Part shown: positions 1 through 10,808 of the stretch, one piece after another
Position numbering within the stretch: the stretch's first letter is position 1
How the letters are laid out: every line of letters begins with the position of its first letter
NCBI GenBank assembly: GCA_947497585.1
Contig: CANMHG010000003.1
Coordinates: forward strand, 310,001-374,000
Direction: 5' to 3'
Length of the DNA stretch: 64,000 nucleotides
Source of the DNA: an uncultured Bacillaceae bacterium
Lineage (GTDB): Bacteria > Bacillota > Bacilli > Bacillales > Bacillaceae_L
The notes under the pieces: model-generated
The model's database searches: none
Told to the model about the DNA's origin: nothing
What the model saw: only the letters and a program-made list of their open reading frames with translations
Translations under genes and position numbers: made by a program

Positions 1-2
1 AG

Positions 3-992
3 CCTGGTGCAGAAAGGGTAGTAAATGTGAAGTACTCCTTTGTTGTTCCTGAACCAGGCATTCGTTTTTCAAAAAGAAACAATAACTACTATTTAGCACA
101 GTGGTATCCGATGCTAGCAACCTACTCTTCTGGATGGAAAAAAGAGGACTATAATTCAAGAGGAGAATCCTATCACACAGACTTTAGTGATTTCACCGTT
201 TCCTATAATATACCTGAAGAGTATATGATCTTTAGTTCCTCCGATGAGGATCCAAAGGAAGCAACAATGACTGGGGTGTTAGTTAAAAGAAACATCAAGG
301 ATTTTTACATGGCTATTACAAAGGATATGAAGGTTTTTGAAGGTATGGCAGGGGATGTTGAGGTAAGAGCAATAGGACTTCCATCTAGTGAAAATATGGA
401 CCGTGTACTTACACTTTCAGTGAATGCTGTAAACTATTTATCTGAGATGATCGCACCATTACCTCATAAGCAGATTGACGTGATTATGGATGAAGGTGGG
501 ATGGAGTATCCTGGAATTGTTACGGTAACATCTGCTGAGAGTGGACATTCTCATGTTATTGTCCATGAAATTGCCCATCAGTGGTTTTATGGTCTGGTGA
601 GTAATGATCCTTATTATGATACGTATATTGATGAAGGATTAACGAACTTTGCAACATATCTCTACTTTATAGGCCATGATGGAAGATCACCTGAAGGGGC
701 ATTTGAAATTGCACATGAGCATCTAAAAATGGCTGAAGGTAAACAACAAAAAGCGGGCATACCTTTGCATGAGTATGCAGGATTTTGGTTTATGGTTGCA
801 AACTACGAAATGCCATCAATCAAGCTTTGGGAGCTTACTGGTTCTATAGAGGATGCATTTGCTTATTTAAGGAAATACGTAGAATTTTATAGCTATCAGG
901 AAGTCGACAGTTACGAATGGCTCCGCTTCACAAAGGCATATTTACAGATAGAAGATAACGAAGTATTTAGCGATTGGATTTCATTAGAATAA
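3..992 (+). CDS. M1-family zinc metallopeptidase, C-terminal part (5' end outside window)
   Basis: The reading frame is open from the first bases of the window, so the gene begins upstream; a GTG at base 27 is internal. The gluzincin signature HEIAHQW is encoded near base 564, and the second zinc-ligand glutamate follows 18 residues later in DEGLTNF. GGMEYP, about 20 residues upstream of HEIAH, corresponds to the substrate-binding GxMEN element of M1 aminopeptidases. About 330 residues are visible, ending in a short helical C-terminus. Known family role: removal of N-terminal residues from peptides. Whether this one is secreted or lipid-anchored cannot be judged without its N-terminus. It converges on adhE across a shared hairpin terminator. 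Confidence 0.85.
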   Translation, partial: PGAERVVNVKYSFVVPEPGIRFSKRNNNYYLAQWYPMLATYSSGWKKEDYNSRGESYHTDFSDFTVSYNIPEEYMIFSSSDEDPKEATMTGVLVKRNIKDFYMAITKDMKVFEGMAGDVEVRAIGLPSSENMDRVLTLSVNAVNYLSEMIAPLPHKQIDVIMDEGGMEYPGIVTVTSAESGHSHVIVHEIAHQWFYGLVSNDPYYDTYIDEGLTNFATYLYFIGHDGRSPEGAFEIAHEHLKMAEGKQQKAGIPLHEYAGFWFMVANYEMPSIKLWELTGSIEDAFAYLRKYVEFYSYQEVDSYEWLRFTKAYLQIEDNEVFSDWISLE

Positions 993-1013
993 AGAGGTTT
1001 TCAAACAGCAAAA

Positions 1014-1048
1014 AACCGTTTCGGCTTATCGAAACGGTTCTTTCGTTA
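1014..1048. terminator. Bidirectional intrinsic terminator between peptidase and adhE
   Basis: Perfect 10-bp stem AACCGTTTCG / CGAAACGGTT with a 6-nt loop. On the plus strand the tail is moderately U-rich; on the minus strand the stem is followed by TTTTTT, so it probably serves adhE best. Confidence 0.8.
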
Positions 1049-1131
1049 TGGACATAGTATCTCCAAAAAAGTGGACTCTCCTGTTGATGTGAAGACGGTG
1101 ATTCCTTCAAGTACGTCACGCATACTGATTT

Positions 1132-3735
1132 TTATACACCTTTGAAGGCAGAGCGATAGATGCTGGCCAGTTCTGAAACTAATGGTAGTTTCGGATTTGC
1201 TGTAGTACATTGATCTTCAAATGCACGTTCAGCTAGGAAATCGACTCTACTTTCAAAAGTTGCCTTGTCTACGCCGTTTGCTTCAATACTCATAGGTATA
1301 TTAAGTTCTTTTGCTAGTTTAATCACAGCTTGTATTAAGCTCTCAACACCTTCTTCCGTTGTGCGAGCCGGTAAGCCCAGTGCTTTTGCAATTTCTGCAT
1401 AACGTTGGTCTGCAATAAAGTTCTCGTATTTCGGGAATGCCGTAAACTTCTTCGGCTTTGTTGCATTATAACGAATAACATGTGGCATTAAGATTGTATT
1501 AGAGCGTCCATGAGCGATGTGGAATTCAGCTCCTAATTTATGTGCTAAACTGTGGTTAATGCCTAGGAATGCATTGGCAAAAGCCATCCCAGCAATTGTG
1601 GATGCATTATGCATTTTCTCACGTGCCAGCTCATCACTACCATTGCGATATGCAGTTGGTAAATATTCAAATACAAGTTGAATTGCTTTTATAGCTAATC
1701 CGTCAGTATAGTCATTTGCCATGACGGATACGTAAGCTTCAATAGCATGAGTCAATACATCCATCCCAGTGTCAGCCGTTACATGTTTTGGAACAGTCAT
1801 AACGAATTGTGGATCTATAATAGCAACGTCTGGTGTTAACTCATAATCAGCTAATGGATACTTAATATTGGCTTTTTTATCTGTAATAACAGAGAAGGAA
1901 GTGACTTCAGAGCCAGTTCCTGAAGTTGTTGGAATGGCTACAAACTGAGCTTTACCCCCAAGCTTCGGATATTTAACAATACGTTTTCGGATATCTAAGA
2001 ACTTCTGTTTTAAGCCATTGAACTCTGTTTCTGGGTGTTCATAAAATAACCACATTCCTTTTGCAGCATCCATTGCAGAACCACCACCAAGAGCAATAAT
2101 AACGTCAGGTTGGAAGTTCGCCATCATTTCAGCACCCTTCATCACTGTTTCAATAGAAGGGTCAGGCTCTACATCAGAGAAAATTTCACAGTGTACATAG
2201 TCTGGTCTTTTTCTCAAATAGTAAAGAACTTTATCTACATATCCGAGCTTTACCATTCCTTCATCTGTAACTATAAGGGCTTTTGAGATGTTAGGCATTT
2301 TTGCTAAATACTGAGTTGAGTTCTTTTCAAAATAAATTTTAGGTGGAACTTTAAACCACTGCATATTTACATTCCTTTTTGCCATCTTTTTAATATTAAC
2401 TAAGTGAATGGCTCCTACGTTAGTTGAGATAGAATTTCCACCAAAAGTACCACATCCAAGAGTAAGTGATGGCATATACGCATTATATATATCCCCTATA
2501 GCACCTTGAGAAGAAGGAGCGTTTACGATAATACGTCCTGCCTTCATTCGAATTCCAAAAGCATTCATTACTTCTTGATTTGTTGTATGAATAACAGCAG
2601 AGTGTCCTAGTCCGCCGAACTCAAGCATTTCTTCAGCTCTTGTTAAACCTTCTTCTAGACTATTTACTTTATAGCAAGCTAATACTGGACTTAATTTTTC
2701 ACGAGAAAGTGGATACTCAGGTCCTACTCCTTGAAGCTCGGCCACTAGAATCTTAGTCTCTTCTGGTACTGAAACACCAGCCATTCTTGCAATTTCATAT
2801 GCTGGCATTCCTACTATATCAGCATTAACGGCACAAGATTTTTCGTTAATGACTAGCTTCTCAACTTTTGTGCGTTCTTTTTCATTAAGAAAATAGCAGT
2901 TGTTAGCAGTCATTTCATTTTTTACTTCTGAGTAAATCTCTTTATCAATAATCACGGCTTGTTCAGATGCACAAATCATACCATTATCAAATGTTTTCGA
3001 TAAAATTAAGTCGTTTACAGAGCGTTTAATGTTTGCTGATTTTTCAATATAACAAGGGACGTTACCTGGACCTACGCCCAATGCAGGTTTTCCGGAACTA
3101 TAAGCAGATTTAACCATACCAGATCCACCAGTTGCTAAAATTAATGAAATATTTGGGTGATTCATTAGCAAACGAGTTGCTTCTAGTGATGGCTGTTCAA
3201 TCCATTGGATACAGTTTTCTGGAGCACCAGCCATAATAGCTGCATCACGAAGAACTCTTGCTGCTTCACTACTTGATTTTTGAGCAGAAGGGTGAAACGC
3301 AAAGATAATCGGGTTTCTTGTTTTAATGGAAATAAGTGCTTTAAACATGGTAGTTGAAGTTGGGTTAGTAACAGGAGTAACACCTGCAATGACCCCAACA
3401 GGCTCAGCAATCTCATACATACCTTCATGTTCGTTTTCACTAATAATTCCAACGGTTTTATTGTATTTGATATTGTGGTATACATATTCAGTAGCAAACA
3501 TGTTTTTTATGATCTTATCTTCATAAACCCCACGCTTCGTTTCTTCTACAGCTAACTTTGCAAGAGGCATATGTTGGTCAAGACCAGCTAGGGCCATTTG
3601 CTTTACAACTTCATCGATCATTTCTTGGGTAAAACCACTAAATTCTTTTAATGCTTTTAAACCATTTTCAACTAATTTGTCGATCGTTTTAGATACAGAT
3701 TGGTTTTCTATTGTTACTTTATCTTGTACTACCAT
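1132..3735 (-). CDS. adhE: Bifunctional acetaldehyde-CoA / alcohol dehydrogenase
   Basis: Two fused enzymes in 867 residues, the usual AdhE length. The N-terminal half (about 1-440) is a CoA-acylating aldehyde dehydrogenase with catalytic Cys255 in MICASEQ. The C-terminal half (about 460-867) is an iron-dependent alcohol dehydrogenase with the nucleotide loop GGGSAMDAAKG and His-rich metal-binding stretches (THAIEAY; NHSLAHKLGAEFHIAHG). The enzyme reduces acetyl-CoA to ethanol and regenerates NAD+ during fermentation; the family forms cytoplasmic spirosomes. The start ATG is preceded by a good ribosome site (GGAGG, spacing 8). A Rex box 36 bp upstream of the start implies repression at low NADH/NAD+. 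Monocistronic. Confidence 0.97.
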   Translation of the reverse strand: MVVQDKVTIENQSVSKTIDKLVENGLKALKEFSGFTQEMIDEVVKQMALAGLDQHMPLAKLAVEETKRGVYEDKIIKNMFATEYVYHNIKYNKTVGIISENEHEGMYEIAEPVGVIAGVTPVTNPTSTTMFKALISIKTRNPIIFAFHPSAQKSSSEAARVLRDAAIMAGAPENCIQWIEQPSLEATRLLMNHPNISLILATGGSGMVKSAYSSGKPALGVGPGNVPCYIEKSANIKRSVNDLILSKTFDNGMICASEQAVIIDKEIYSEVKNEMTANNCYFLNEKERTKVEKLVINEKSCAVNADIVGMPAYEIARMAGVSVPEETKILVAELQGVGPEYPLSREKLSPVLACYKVNSLEEGLTRAEEMLEFGGLGHSAVIHTTNQEVMNAFGIRMKAGRIIVNAPSSQGAIGDIYNAYMPSLTLGCGTFGGNSISTNVGAIHLVNIKKMAKRNVNMQWFKVPPKIYFEKNSTQYLAKMPNISKALIVTDEGMVKLGYVDKVLYYLRKRPDYVHCEIFSDVEPDPSIETVMKGAEMMANFQPDVIIALGGGSAMDAAKGMWLFYEHPETEFNGLKQKFLDIRKRIVKYPKLGGKAQFVAIPTTSGTGSEVTSFSVITDKKANIKYPLADYELTPDVAIIDPQFVMTVPKHVTADTGMDVLTHAIEAYVSVMANDYTDGLAIKAIQLVFEYLPTAYRNGSDELAREKMHNASTIAGMAFANAFLGINHSLAHKLGAEFHIAHGRSNTILMPHVIRYNATKPKKFTAFPKYENFIADQRYAEIAKALGLPARTTEEGVESLIQAVIKLAKELNIPMSIEANGVDKATFESRVDFLAERAFEDQCTTANPKLPLVSELASIYRSAFKGV

Positions 3736-3771
3736 GTTAAAGACCTCCGTTTAATAAACAAAGATTTAATA

Positions 3772-3789
3772 TTGTGAAACATTTCACAA
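3772..3789 (-). promoter_or_regulatory. Rex operator upstream of adhE
   Basis: TTGTGAAACATTTCACAA: two perfect 8-bp inverted arms around a 2-bp centre, matching the Rex consensus TTGTGAAN4TTCACAA. It overlaps a plausible minus-strand -10 region. Known biology: Rex senses NADH/NAD+ and represses fermentation genes such as adhE. Confidence 0.85.
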
Positions 3790-3804
3790 ATACTCACAAA
3801 AAAA

Positions 3805-4032
3805 TTATTCACACACTGGGTTTCTTGGGATTTTTTCGAAGGATATATCTGTATACAACTTTGAAGCCCTTTTAACAATAACTACATAGTTTACAGTCCA
3901 AATAAAAGCAGGTATAGTTTCATCATCTTTAAACATCATAGATTCAAACTCATCTCCAATTAGATCTTCGAAGCTTTCTAATGTATAAGATTCTGTATCC
4001 GAGGAGAAGTTTTTCCATTCACATAACATCAT
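3805..4032 (-). CDS. Small hypothetical protein (75 aa)
   Basis: Not recognised. Acidic N-terminal half, then a short hydrophobic beta-like segment (IWTVNYVVIVKR) and a basic tail ending NPVCE. I chose the ATG at 4032 because the sequence GATAGGGGTGATAATC places a Shine-Dalgarno just upstream; a GTG three codons earlier overlaps that site. The gene is divergent from hisZ and upstream of adhE in the same direction, separated from it by the Rex box. No signal peptide or membrane helix is evident. Coding is supported by length, start context and coherent composition only. Confidence 0.6.
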   Translation of the reverse strand: MMLCEWKNFSSDTESYTLESFEDLIGDEFESMMFKDDETIPAFIWTVNYVVIVKRASKLYTDISFEKIPRNPVCE

Positions 4033-4134
4033 GATTATCACCCCTATCTAAGTTCTCGAATTAAGAGTAACACAATTTAGTTGCGAAAGATTGTGAAGTG
4101 GTGAACAAAGTTTGAACGTTTTTTTACACAATGG

Positions 4135-4163
4135 TTGACGAACATACAATAGCAGTGTAAACT
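4135..4163 (+). promoter_or_regulatory. Candidate sigma-A promoter of the his operon
   Basis: TTGACG, a 17-bp spacer and TAAACT lie about 100 bp before hisZ. The -10 matches consensus at only 4 of 6 positions. No T-box or attenuator-like leader is visible between it and hisZ. Confidence 0.4.
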
Positions 4164-4266
4164 TTAAAATAACTTTATCTTATTAGCGAACTAAAGTATT
4201 TTATAATGTTCTTACAATGGCCAAACTGGCTAACATATAAATCTAGCACAAAAAGGAAGTGTAACT

Positions 4267-5451
4267 GTGTCTAAGTTATTCATGTTTGAAAAGCCACTCG
4301 GAATGCGTGATACACTGCCAGCTTTATATGAAACAAAGAAGCTGGTTCGAAATAGAATGTCTGCAGAAATTGAAAACTGGGGCTATCAATTTATTGAAAC
4401 ACCAACACTTGAATACTATGAAACGATTGGAAATGCTTCGGCAATATTAGATCAACAATTATTTAAACTGCTTGATCAACAAGGACATTCATTGGTTTTA
4501 AGACCAGATATGACAGCACCGATTGCGAGGGTTGCTGCATCTAAGCTATACAAAGAAGGCTATCCACTAAGACTAGCCTATGCTGCCAATGTTTTTCGTG
4601 CACAGCAGCGGGAGGGTGGAAGACCTGCCGAATTTGAACAGATCGGGGTAGAGTGTATAGGGGATGGGACCATAAGTGCGGATGCTGAGGCAATTGCTTT
4701 AATGATATCCTCTTTAAAAAAGTCAGGGCTAGAACATTTCACGGTTGCTATCGGTCATATCGGATACGTGAATACTCTTTTCTTAGAGATTGTTGGAAAT
4801 GAAGAAAGAGCCAATGTGCTGCGACGTTATCTATATGAGAAAAACTATGTTGGCTACCGCGAGCATGTAAAAAGTCTATCTCTTTCATCAATTGATAAAC
4901 AGCGTTTACTACAACTTCTTAAATTAAGAGGAGACATGACGAAAATCTCTGCAGCAAGAGAGCTTTTAGAAAGTACGAGTGGTAGAGAGCTGGTCGATGA
5001 ATTAGAACAACTCTGGCAAAGTTTAGAAGCCTATGGGGTAGCTGAGTATATAAAAATAGATTTTAATTTAGTAAGTCACATGAGTTATTACACAGGTATT
5101 CTATTTGAAGTTTACGGACCAAAGGTTGGTTTTCTATTAGGAAATGGTGGTCGCTATGATCAACTATTTAATAAGTTTAATCGTCCTGAATCTGCAACCG
5201 GTTTTGGTATCCACATTGATCGAATGATTGAAGCATTAGATCTTGATGAAAAGGCTAACGCCATTCAATGTGTAATTTTCAGCCCGGAAAATCGAAAAGA
5301 AGCGATTCGTTATGCGGATGAAAAAAGAGAGCAAGGTGAACGTGTGGTACTACAGGATATCTCAGGCGTAAAAGATATCGATGCTTGTACAAGTTCATTT
5401 TCTGAAGTGACGTATTTTATTGGTAATAAGTCAAAAACGGAGGCAAAGTAA
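4267..5451 (+). CDS. hisZ: ATP phosphoribosyltransferase regulatory subunit
   Basis: Class II aminoacyl-tRNA-synthetase-like protein (394 aa) resembling HisRS but with a different job. It pairs with short-form HisG to make the active, histidine-regulated first enzyme of histidine synthesis. Evidence: the N-terminal PLGMRDTLP motif, motif-2-like region ([12 protein letters not shown] ... FRAQQREGG), class II core ([22 protein letters not shown]), and position directly before hisG. The start is GTG with an AAGGA site upstream. It overlaps hisG in a TAATG junction, so the two subunits are translationally coupled. First gene of an eight-gene operon. Confidence 0.95.
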   Translation: MSKLFMFEKPLGMRDTLPALYETKKLVRNRMSAEIENWGYQFIETPTLEYYETIGNASAILDQQLFKLLDQQGHSLVLRPDMTAPIARVAASKLYKEGYPLRLAYAANVFRAQQREGGRPAEFEQIGVECIGDGTISADAEAIALMISSLKKSGLEHFTVAIGHIGYVNTLFLEIVGNEERANVLRRYLYEKNYVGYREHVKSLSLSSIDKQRLLQLLKLRGDMTKISAARELLESTSGRELVDELEQLWQSLEAYGVAEYIKIDFNLVSHMSYYTGILFEVYGPKVGFLLGNGGRYDQLFNKFNRPESATGFGIHIDRMIEALDLDEKANAIQCVIFSPENRKEAIRYADEKREQGERVVLQDISGVKDIDACTSSFSEVTYFIGNKSKTEAK

Positions 5452-6083
5452 TGGGAGAACTTTTAACAATTGCAATGCCAAAAGGTAGAATATTTGAAGA
5501 GGCTGCTGAGTTATTACGTAAAGCGGGTTATCAGCTCCCACCAGAATTCGAGGATTCACGTAAATTAATCATTGATGTTCCAGAAGAAAAGATTCGTTTT
5601 ATCCTGGCAAAGCCGATGGATGTAACTACATATGTTGAGCATGGTGTAGCAGACTTAGGAATAGCAGGGAAGGATGTTATGCTCGAAGAAGAGCGTGATG
5701 TGTATGAGGTACTTGACCTAAAAATTAGCCATTGCTATCTTGCTGTAGCGGGTATACCAGGTGCAAAAATAGAAGGAGTTGCACCGAAAGTAGCAACAAA
5801 ATATCCGAATGTTGCTTCTAGTTATTTTCGAGAACAAGGTGAACAGGTGGAGATTATTAAATTAAATGGTTCAATAGAGTTAGCGCCACTAATTGGCCTA
5901 GCTGACAGAATCGTAGACATCGTGTCAACCGGTCGTACTCTTAAGGAAAATGGTCTTGTTGAATTAGAGAGAATTACAGACATTACGTCTCGAATCATTG
6001 TCAATCCAGTAAGCTATCGTTTAAAAGACCAACGAATAGACGATTTAGTTGAAAGACTGTCCAATGTAGTTGAGGGACTCTAG
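5451..6083 (+). CDS. hisG: ATP phosphoribosyltransferase catalytic subunit, short form
   Basis: 210 residues, the length of short-form HisG, which lacks the C-terminal regulatory domain and needs HisZ. It joins ATP and PRPP to form phosphoribosyl-ATP, the committed step. Periplasmic-binding-protein-like fold motifs are visible ([20 protein letters not shown], and the PRPP loop [14 protein letters not shown]). Translation starts within the hisZ stop (TAATG). Confidence 0.96.
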   Translation: MGELLTIAMPKGRIFEEAAELLRKAGYQLPPEFEDSRKLIIDVPEEKIRFILAKPMDVTTYVEHGVADLGIAGKDVMLEEERDVYEVLDLKISHCYLAVAGIPGAKIEGVAPKVATKYPNVASSYFREQGEQVEIIKLNGSIELAPLIGLADRIVDIVSTGRTLKENGLVELERITDITSRIIVNPVSYRLKDQRIDDLVERLSNVVEGL

Positions 6084-6111
6084 TAGTCTTTTACAGAAGG
6101 GATTGGAGAAA

Positions 6112-7380
6112 ATGAAAATTCAGAATGTCACATCTTCAGTTTCTTTAAAACGTTCCTTGGATAACGGTACAGAAGAACAGAGACAGACCGTTCTATCTAT
6201 TATTGAGGATGTTAAAAAGAATGGAGATACAGCACTGTTAAACTATACAGAAAAATTTGATGGAGTTGCTTTATCTTCTCTTAGGGTAACAGAGGAAGAG
6301 GTAGAACTAGCTTTCAAACAGGTTGATACTGAAACCATAAATGTGATCCGTGAAGCAGCAGAGAATATTCGTGATTTCCATTCACGTCAAGTGAGAGAAT
6401 CGTGGGTAACGATGAAGGAAGACGGAACTATTCTTGGTCAAAAAGTCACACCCATTGATGCAGTAGGTGTGTACGTGCCGGGTGGAAAGGCAGCTTATCC
6501 ATCATCTGTACTCATGAATGTCATTCCTGCACAGGTAGCTGGTGTTGAGCGAATCGTAATGACCTCACCTGTTGGAAAAGATGGACGTCTTCCAGCAGCA
6601 GTTCTAGTTGCTGCGAGTGAATTAGGTGTAAAAGAAATTTATAAGGTTGGCGGAGCGCAGGCTGTGGCAGCACTTGCTTATGGTACAGAGTCCGTTTTAC
6701 CTGTTGATAAAATCATTGGACCCGGCAATATCTATGTTGCGTTAGCAAAACGCGAGGTGTTTGGTGATGTAGACATTGATATGATTGCTGGACCGAGTGA
6801 GATTGTTGTTTTAGCAGATGAAACAGCATTACCAAATGAGGTCGCAGCAGACCTATTATCTCAAGCCGAACATGATGAACGTGCGTCTAGCATTCTTGTT
6901 ACACCTTCATCCCAGCTTGCTGAACAAGTAGCATTAGAAGTAGAGAGGCAGCTCACAACGCTTCCAAAAAGGCAGATTGCAGAAGCTTCTATCCGTGATT
7001 ATGGTGCTATTTATGTGACATCAACTCTTGATGAGGCAATTAAAGTTGTTAATGAATTGGCACCAGAGCACTTAGAGATTATCACTGAAGATGCGATGGA
7101 ACAGGTTGGGAAAATAAAGCATGCAGGAGCTATTTTCGTAGGAAGATTTAGCTCGGAGCCGGTCGGAGATTACTTTGCTGGTCCAAACCATGTGCTTCCA
7201 ACAAACGGAACAGCACGATTCTCAAGTCCATTAAACGTAGACGATTTCACAAAAAAATCCAGTATCATATCATATAGCGAAAAAGCACTCCAACAAAACG
7301 GAGCAAAAATCGCAGCCTTTGCACGACTAGAAGGCCTAGAAGCACACGCACGCGCAGTCGAGGAGCGTTTGAAAAAGTAA
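6112..7380 (+). CDS. hisD: Histidinol dehydrogenase
   Basis: Zinc enzyme of 422 aa that oxidises L-histidinol to L-histidine in two NAD-dependent steps, the last reactions of the pathway. Conserved blocks include [40 protein letters not shown], the AEHDE metal/catalytic region and the C-terminal GPNHVLPT. The ATG at 6112 follows AAGGGATTGGAG at good spacing; an upstream TTG overlapping hisG has no ribosome site and would add 14 unrelated residues. Confidence 0.96.
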   Translation: MKIQNVTSSVSLKRSLDNGTEEQRQTVLSIIEDVKKNGDTALLNYTEKFDGVALSSLRVTEEEVELAFKQVDTETINVIREAAENIRDFHSRQVRESWVTMKEDGTILGQKVTPIDAVGVYVPGGKAAYPSSVLMNVIPAQVAGVERIVMTSPVGKDGRLPAAVLVAASELGVKEIYKVGGAQAVAALAYGTESVLPVDKIIGPGNIYVALAKREVFGDVDIDMIAGPSEIVVLADETALPNEVAADLLSQAEHDERASSILVTPSSQLAEQVALEVERQLTTLPKRQIAEASIRDYGAIYVTSTLDEAIKVVNELAPEHLEIITEDAMEQVGKIKHAGAIFVGRFSSEPVGDYFAGPNHVLPTNGTARFSSPLNVDDFTKKSSIISYSEKALQQNGAKIAAFARLEGLEAHARAVEERLKK

Positions 7381-7403
7381 ACTCACCAATTGGAGGAATG
7401 TTC

Positions 7404-7991
7404 ATGTCACGTCAAGCAACAATTCAACGGAAAACAAATGAAACAGATATAGAGTTAGGATTTTCAATTGATGGAGAGGGAAGAACTGAGTTAGAGACAG
7501 GTGTCCCGTTTTTAAGTCATATGCTTGATCTTTTTGCAAAGCATGGACAGTTTGATTTAATCGTAAATGCAGATGGTGATATTGAGGTTGATGGTCACCA
7601 TACAACAGAAGATATTGGAATTTGTATCGGTCAAGCGTTAAGAGAAGCTTTAGGTGACAAAAAGGGTATTAAACGTTACGGCAATGCCTTTGTTCCAATG
7701 GATGAGGCTTTGGCTCAAGTTGTAATTGACTTAAGTAACCGTCCACATCTTGAGTTTAGAGCGGAATTCCCAAGTAAGCAGGTTGGTACATTCGATACAG
7801 AGCTTGTTCATGAATTCCTATGGAAGCTTGCTCTTGAAGCGAGAATGAACTTACATGTGATTGTTCACTATGGTCATAACACTCATCATATGATTGAGGC
7901 TGTGTTTAAAGCATTAGGTCGTGCATTAGATGAAGCAACGACGGTTGACCCACGAATTAAGGGGGTCCCATCAACGAAGGGAATGTTATAG
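7404..7991 (+). CDS. hisB: Imidazoleglycerol-phosphate dehydratase
   Basis: Monofunctional HisB (195 aa) that dehydrates imidazole-glycerol phosphate to imidazole-acetol phosphate. The manganese-binding histidine motifs are present: [31 protein letters not shown]. The phosphatase domain found in enteric HisB is absent, as usual in Bacillaceae. The ATG at 7404 sits 7 nt after GGAGG; the ATG two codons upstream is too close to that site. Confidence 0.96.
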   Translation: MSRQATIQRKTNETDIELGFSIDGEGRTELETGVPFLSHMLDLFAKHGQFDLIVNADGDIEVDGHHTTEDIGICIGQALREALGDKKGIKRYGNAFVPMDEALAQVVIDLSNRPHLEFRAEFPSKQVGTFDTELVHEFLWKLALEARMNLHVIVHYGHNTHHMIEAVFKALGRALDEATTVDPRIKGVPSTKGML

Positions 7992-7992
7992 A

Positions 7993-8628
7993 ATGCTAGG
8001 AATTATCGATTATGGAATGGGGAATTTGTTCAGTGTTAGTAAAGCACTAGAGCGAATGAATTATGAGTATGTGATTTCTGAAGATCCTAGCGTTTTAAAA
8101 CAAATGAAGGGCCTCATTTTACCAGGGGTAGGTTCGTTTAAAGATGCAATGGAGATTTTACAGAACACTGGCTTAGCCGGATTTATAAAAGACTACGTTA
8201 ACGAAGGAAAACCTTTACTTGGCATATGTCTAGGCATGCAATTACTTTTTGAAGAAAGTGAAGAGAATGGCCTAACGAAAGGTCTTTCTTTGCTGCCAGG
8301 ACAAGTGACTCGTATTCCGGGAATGACTGAAAACGGAGAAGCTTACAAGGTTCCACATATGGGCTGGAACCAACTTTTATTCAAAAATGAATCACCTCTA
8401 TTAGATAGTGTTGAACAAGGACATGTCTACTTTGTACATTCTTATTATGTAAAAACAGAAGACAACGATGTTATTTTAGCTAGTAGTTCATATGATGTTG
8501 AGGTTCCGGCCGTTGTTGGAAGAGGAAATGTGTTTGGAACACAATTTCACCCGGAAAAATCAAGTGAAATTGGCTTATCAATATTAAAGAATTTTGCAGG
8601 TATCGTTGAAGGGAGGGAAACAGTATGA
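7993..8628 (+). CDS. hisH: Imidazole glycerol phosphate synthase, glutaminase subunit
   Basis: Class I glutamine amidotransferase (211 aa) that supplies ammonia to HisF. The oxyanion and nucleophile region is PGVGSF and GICLGMQLL (nucleophilic Cys), and the catalytic His-Glu pair is in QFHPEKS. The start chosen ([11 protein letters not shown]) begins one base after the hisB stop and matches the family N-terminus; a longer frame reading back into hisB lacks family sequence. Its 3' end overlaps hisA by ATGA. Confidence 0.96.
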   Translation: MLGIIDYGMGNLFSVSKALERMNYEYVISEDPSVLKQMKGLILPGVGSFKDAMEILQNTGLAGFIKDYVNEGKPLLGICLGMQLLFEESEENGLTKGLSLLPGQVTRIPGMTENGEAYKVPHMGWNQLLFKNESPLLDSVEQGHVYFVHSYYVKTEDNDVILASSSYDVEVPAVVGRGNVFGTQFHPEKSSEIGLSILKNFAGIVEGRETV

Positions 8629-9362
8629 GTTCATTTTCAATTTATCCAGCGATTGATATGAGAGGTGGCAAATGTGTTCGGTTGATTCAAGGGGACTATA
8701 ATCAAGAGACCGTTTACGGTGACTCTCCTTTTGAAATGGCACAACTGTTTGCAAACGATGGAGCTGAATGGATACATATGGTTGACCTTGATGGTGCGAA
8801 ACAAGGGCAACGTGTAAATGATCAATATGTACTTGAGGTAGCTAAAAAATTGAATGTTAAGGTACAAATCGGTGGTGGAATTCGGACTGCTGAAGATGTG
8901 GCTTACTACATTGATAATGGTGTAGACCGTGTTATTTTAGGGAGCGCTGCAATTTCAAATCCCGACTTTGTAAAAGAGATGCTAAAGAGATATGGAGCTA
9001 AAATCGCTATTGGCATTGATGCAAAAGATGGCTATGTAGCAACAGAAGGTTGGTTAAATACCTCTTCAATTAAGGCTACAGACTTAGGTGTAGAACTAGC
9101 TCAAGCGGGTGCGGAGACGTTTATTTTTACAGATATTGCTACAGATGGAATGCTTTCAGGACCAAATATTGATGCTGTCGTAACAATGGCTCAAGCAACT
9201 GGTAAAGAAGTGATTGCTTCTGGAGGAGTAAGTTCAGTTGAGGACTTAGTACAGCTGGCTAAATTTGCACAATCAGGTGTAGGTGGAGCGATTGTTGGCA
9301 AGGCCCTTTATACGAACAAGTTCACAGTAAGCGAGGCAATTCGTGAGGTGTCATCTGTATGA
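8625..9362 (+). CDS. hisA: ProFAR isomerase (1-(5-phosphoribosyl)-5-[(5-phosphoribosylamino)methylideneamino]imidazole-4-carboxamide isomerase)
   Basis: TIM-barrel isomerase of 245 aa that opens the aminoaldose ring to the ketose PRFAR. The N-terminal [13 protein letters not shown] carries the first catalytic Asp, and the second half has [13 protein letters not shown] with the second Asp. The phosphate-binding loops GGGIR and ASGGV are both present, reflecting the half-barrel duplication shared with HisF. It overlaps hisH and hisF through ATGA junctions. Confidence 0.96.
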   Translation: MSSFSIYPAIDMRGGKCVRLIQGDYNQETVYGDSPFEMAQLFANDGAEWIHMVDLDGAKQGQRVNDQYVLEVAKKLNVKVQIGGGIRTAEDVAYYIDNGVDRVILGSAAISNPDFVKEMLKRYGAKIAIGIDAKDGYVATEGWLNTSSIKATDLGVELAQAGAETFIFTDIATDGMLSGPNIDAVVTMAQATGKEVIASGGVSSVEDLVQLAKFAQSGVGGAIVGKALYTNKFTVSEAIREVSSV

Positions 9363-10117
9363 TTACAAAACGAATTATTCCGTGTTTAGATGTTAAAGAC
9401 GGTAGAGTGGTAAAAGGAGTTCAATTCGTTGGACTTCGTGATGCTGGAGATCCGGTTGAACTGGCTAAGTTTTATGATGAAGAAAGAGCAGATGAGCTAG
9501 TATTCTTAGATATATCTGCCTCACATGAAGGACGTAAAACAATGGTAGAGGTCATTGAACAGGTTGCAGCACAATTAGCGATTCCATTTACAGTAGGTGG
9601 TGGAATTAACTCACTCGAAGATATGAAACGAATCCTACGTGCTGGTGCAGATAAAGTTTCCCTTAATACGGCTGCATTATTAAATCCGGACTTGATCAAC
9701 GAAGGCTCACGCTTTTTTGGCTCACAATGTATTGTTGTTGCAATTGATGCAAAATACGATGCTGAACTGGGTTCATGGCGTGTTTATACACATGGTGGTC
9801 GTAATGCAACCGAGTGGGAAGTTGTTGCATGGGCTAAGGAAGCTGTTCAACGTGGTGCAGGTGAAATTTTACTAACGAGTATGGATAGTGACGGTGAAAA
9901 AGATGGGTTCAACTTACCATTAACTTCAGCGGTAAGTTCTGCTGTTACGGTTCCTGTTATTGCTTCAGGTGGGGCTGGAAACAAGGAACACTTTTTCGAT
10001 GCATTTACTGAAGGAAAAGCAGATGCAGCCTTAGCGGCGAGCATTTTCCACTATAAAGAAACATCTGTTAAGGAAGTAAAGGACTATTTAAAAGAGAAGG
10101 GAATGATTGTGAGATGA
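9359..10117 (+). CDS. hisF: Imidazole glycerol phosphate synthase, cyclase subunit
   Basis: TIM-barrel cyclase of 252 aa. It takes ammonia from HisH and converts PRFAR to imidazole-glycerol phosphate and AICAR, the link to purine synthesis. The catalytic Asp lies in [14 protein letters not shown]; the other diagnostic blocks are [26 protein letters not shown] and ASGGAG. Translationally coupled to hisA (ATGA) and to hisIE (ATGA). Confidence 0.97.
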   Translation: MITKRIIPCLDVKDGRVVKGVQFVGLRDAGDPVELAKFYDEERADELVFLDISASHEGRKTMVEVIEQVAAQLAIPFTVGGGINSLEDMKRILRAGADKVSLNTAALLNPDLINEGSRFFGSQCIVVAIDAKYDAELGSWRVYTHGGRNATEWEVVAWAKEAVQRGAGEILLTSMDSDGEKDGFNLPLTSAVSSAVTVPVIASGGAGNKEHFFDAFTEGKADAALAASIFHYKETSVKEVKDYLKEKGMIVR

Positions 10118-10737
10118 ATACAGCTTCTATAAAATTTGATGGAAAAGGTCTCGTTCCAGCAATCGTTCAAGATGCGAACAGTAAAGAGGTCCTCACTCTT
10201 GCTTATATGAATGAAGAATCATTGAAAAAATCGATTGAAACAAGAGAAACGTGGTTTTATAGCCGGTCAAGACAAGAGCTTTGGCATAAAGGTGCAACGT
10301 CAGGAAACACGCAACAAATTCTAGACCTTCGCTATGATTGTGATCAAGATGCGATCTTAGTATTGGTTAAGCCTGCTGGTCCAGCTTGTCATAAAGGGGA
10401 CTACACTTGTTTTAGTGATAGCTTACTAGAACAGGAACCGATCCAAAAGGAAAATGACCGTTTCGCGATCATCAATGAACTGGAAGCCCTGATTGCCAAA
10501 CGTGAAGCAGAAATGCCTGAGGGTTCTTATACAACATACTTGTTTGAACAAGGCGTAGATAAAATCTTGAAAAAGGTCGGCGAAGAAAGTGCAGAAGTAA
10601 TCATTGCAGCTAAAAATCGTGACTCAGAAGAATTAAAATGGGAAGTAGCAGATCTACTTTATCATCTCTTAGTATTACTGCGTGAACAGAAGCTACCGCT
10701 TGATGAAGTGCTCTATGCGTTGCAGAAGAGACGTTAA
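10114..10737 (+). CDS. hisI: Phosphoribosyl-AMP cyclohydrolase / phosphoribosyl-ATP pyrophosphohydrolase
   Basis: Fusion of steps three and two of the pathway (207 aa). Residues about 1-110 are the zinc-dependent cyclohydrolase ([31 protein letters not shown], and Cys ligands in CHKGDYTC). Residues about 115-207 are the MazG-like pyrophosphohydrolase with [15 protein letters not shown] and the [13 protein letters not shown] helix. Last gene of the operon; a strong terminator follows. Confidence 0.96.
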   Translation: MNTASIKFDGKGLVPAIVQDANSKEVLTLAYMNEESLKKSIETRETWFYSRSRQELWHKGATSGNTQQILDLRYDCDQDAILVLVKPAGPACHKGDYTCFSDSLLEQEPIQKENDRFAIINELEALIAKREAEMPEGSYTTYLFEQGVDKILKKVGEESAEVIIAAKNRDSEELKWEVADLLYHLLVLLREQKLPLDEVLYALQKRR

Positions 10738-10753
10738 TTAGTCAGTAATTTAA

Positions 10754-10803
10754 AATAGCAGTCCAAATCATTAATGATTTAGTCTGCTATTATTTTGTTT
10801 TAA
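10754..10803 (+). terminator. his operon terminator
   Basis: Long hairpin: outer arms AATAGCAG / CTGCTATT and inner palindrome AAATCATTAATGATTT, followed by ATTTTGTTTT. It may also serve the convergent small gene that ends just downstream. Confidence 0.85.
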
Positions 10804-10808
10804 CTTAG

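Noticed and set aside
6070..6111. TTG start for hisD inside hisG
   Set aside because: No ribosome site and no family sequence; ATG 6112 has AAGGGATTGGAG upstream.
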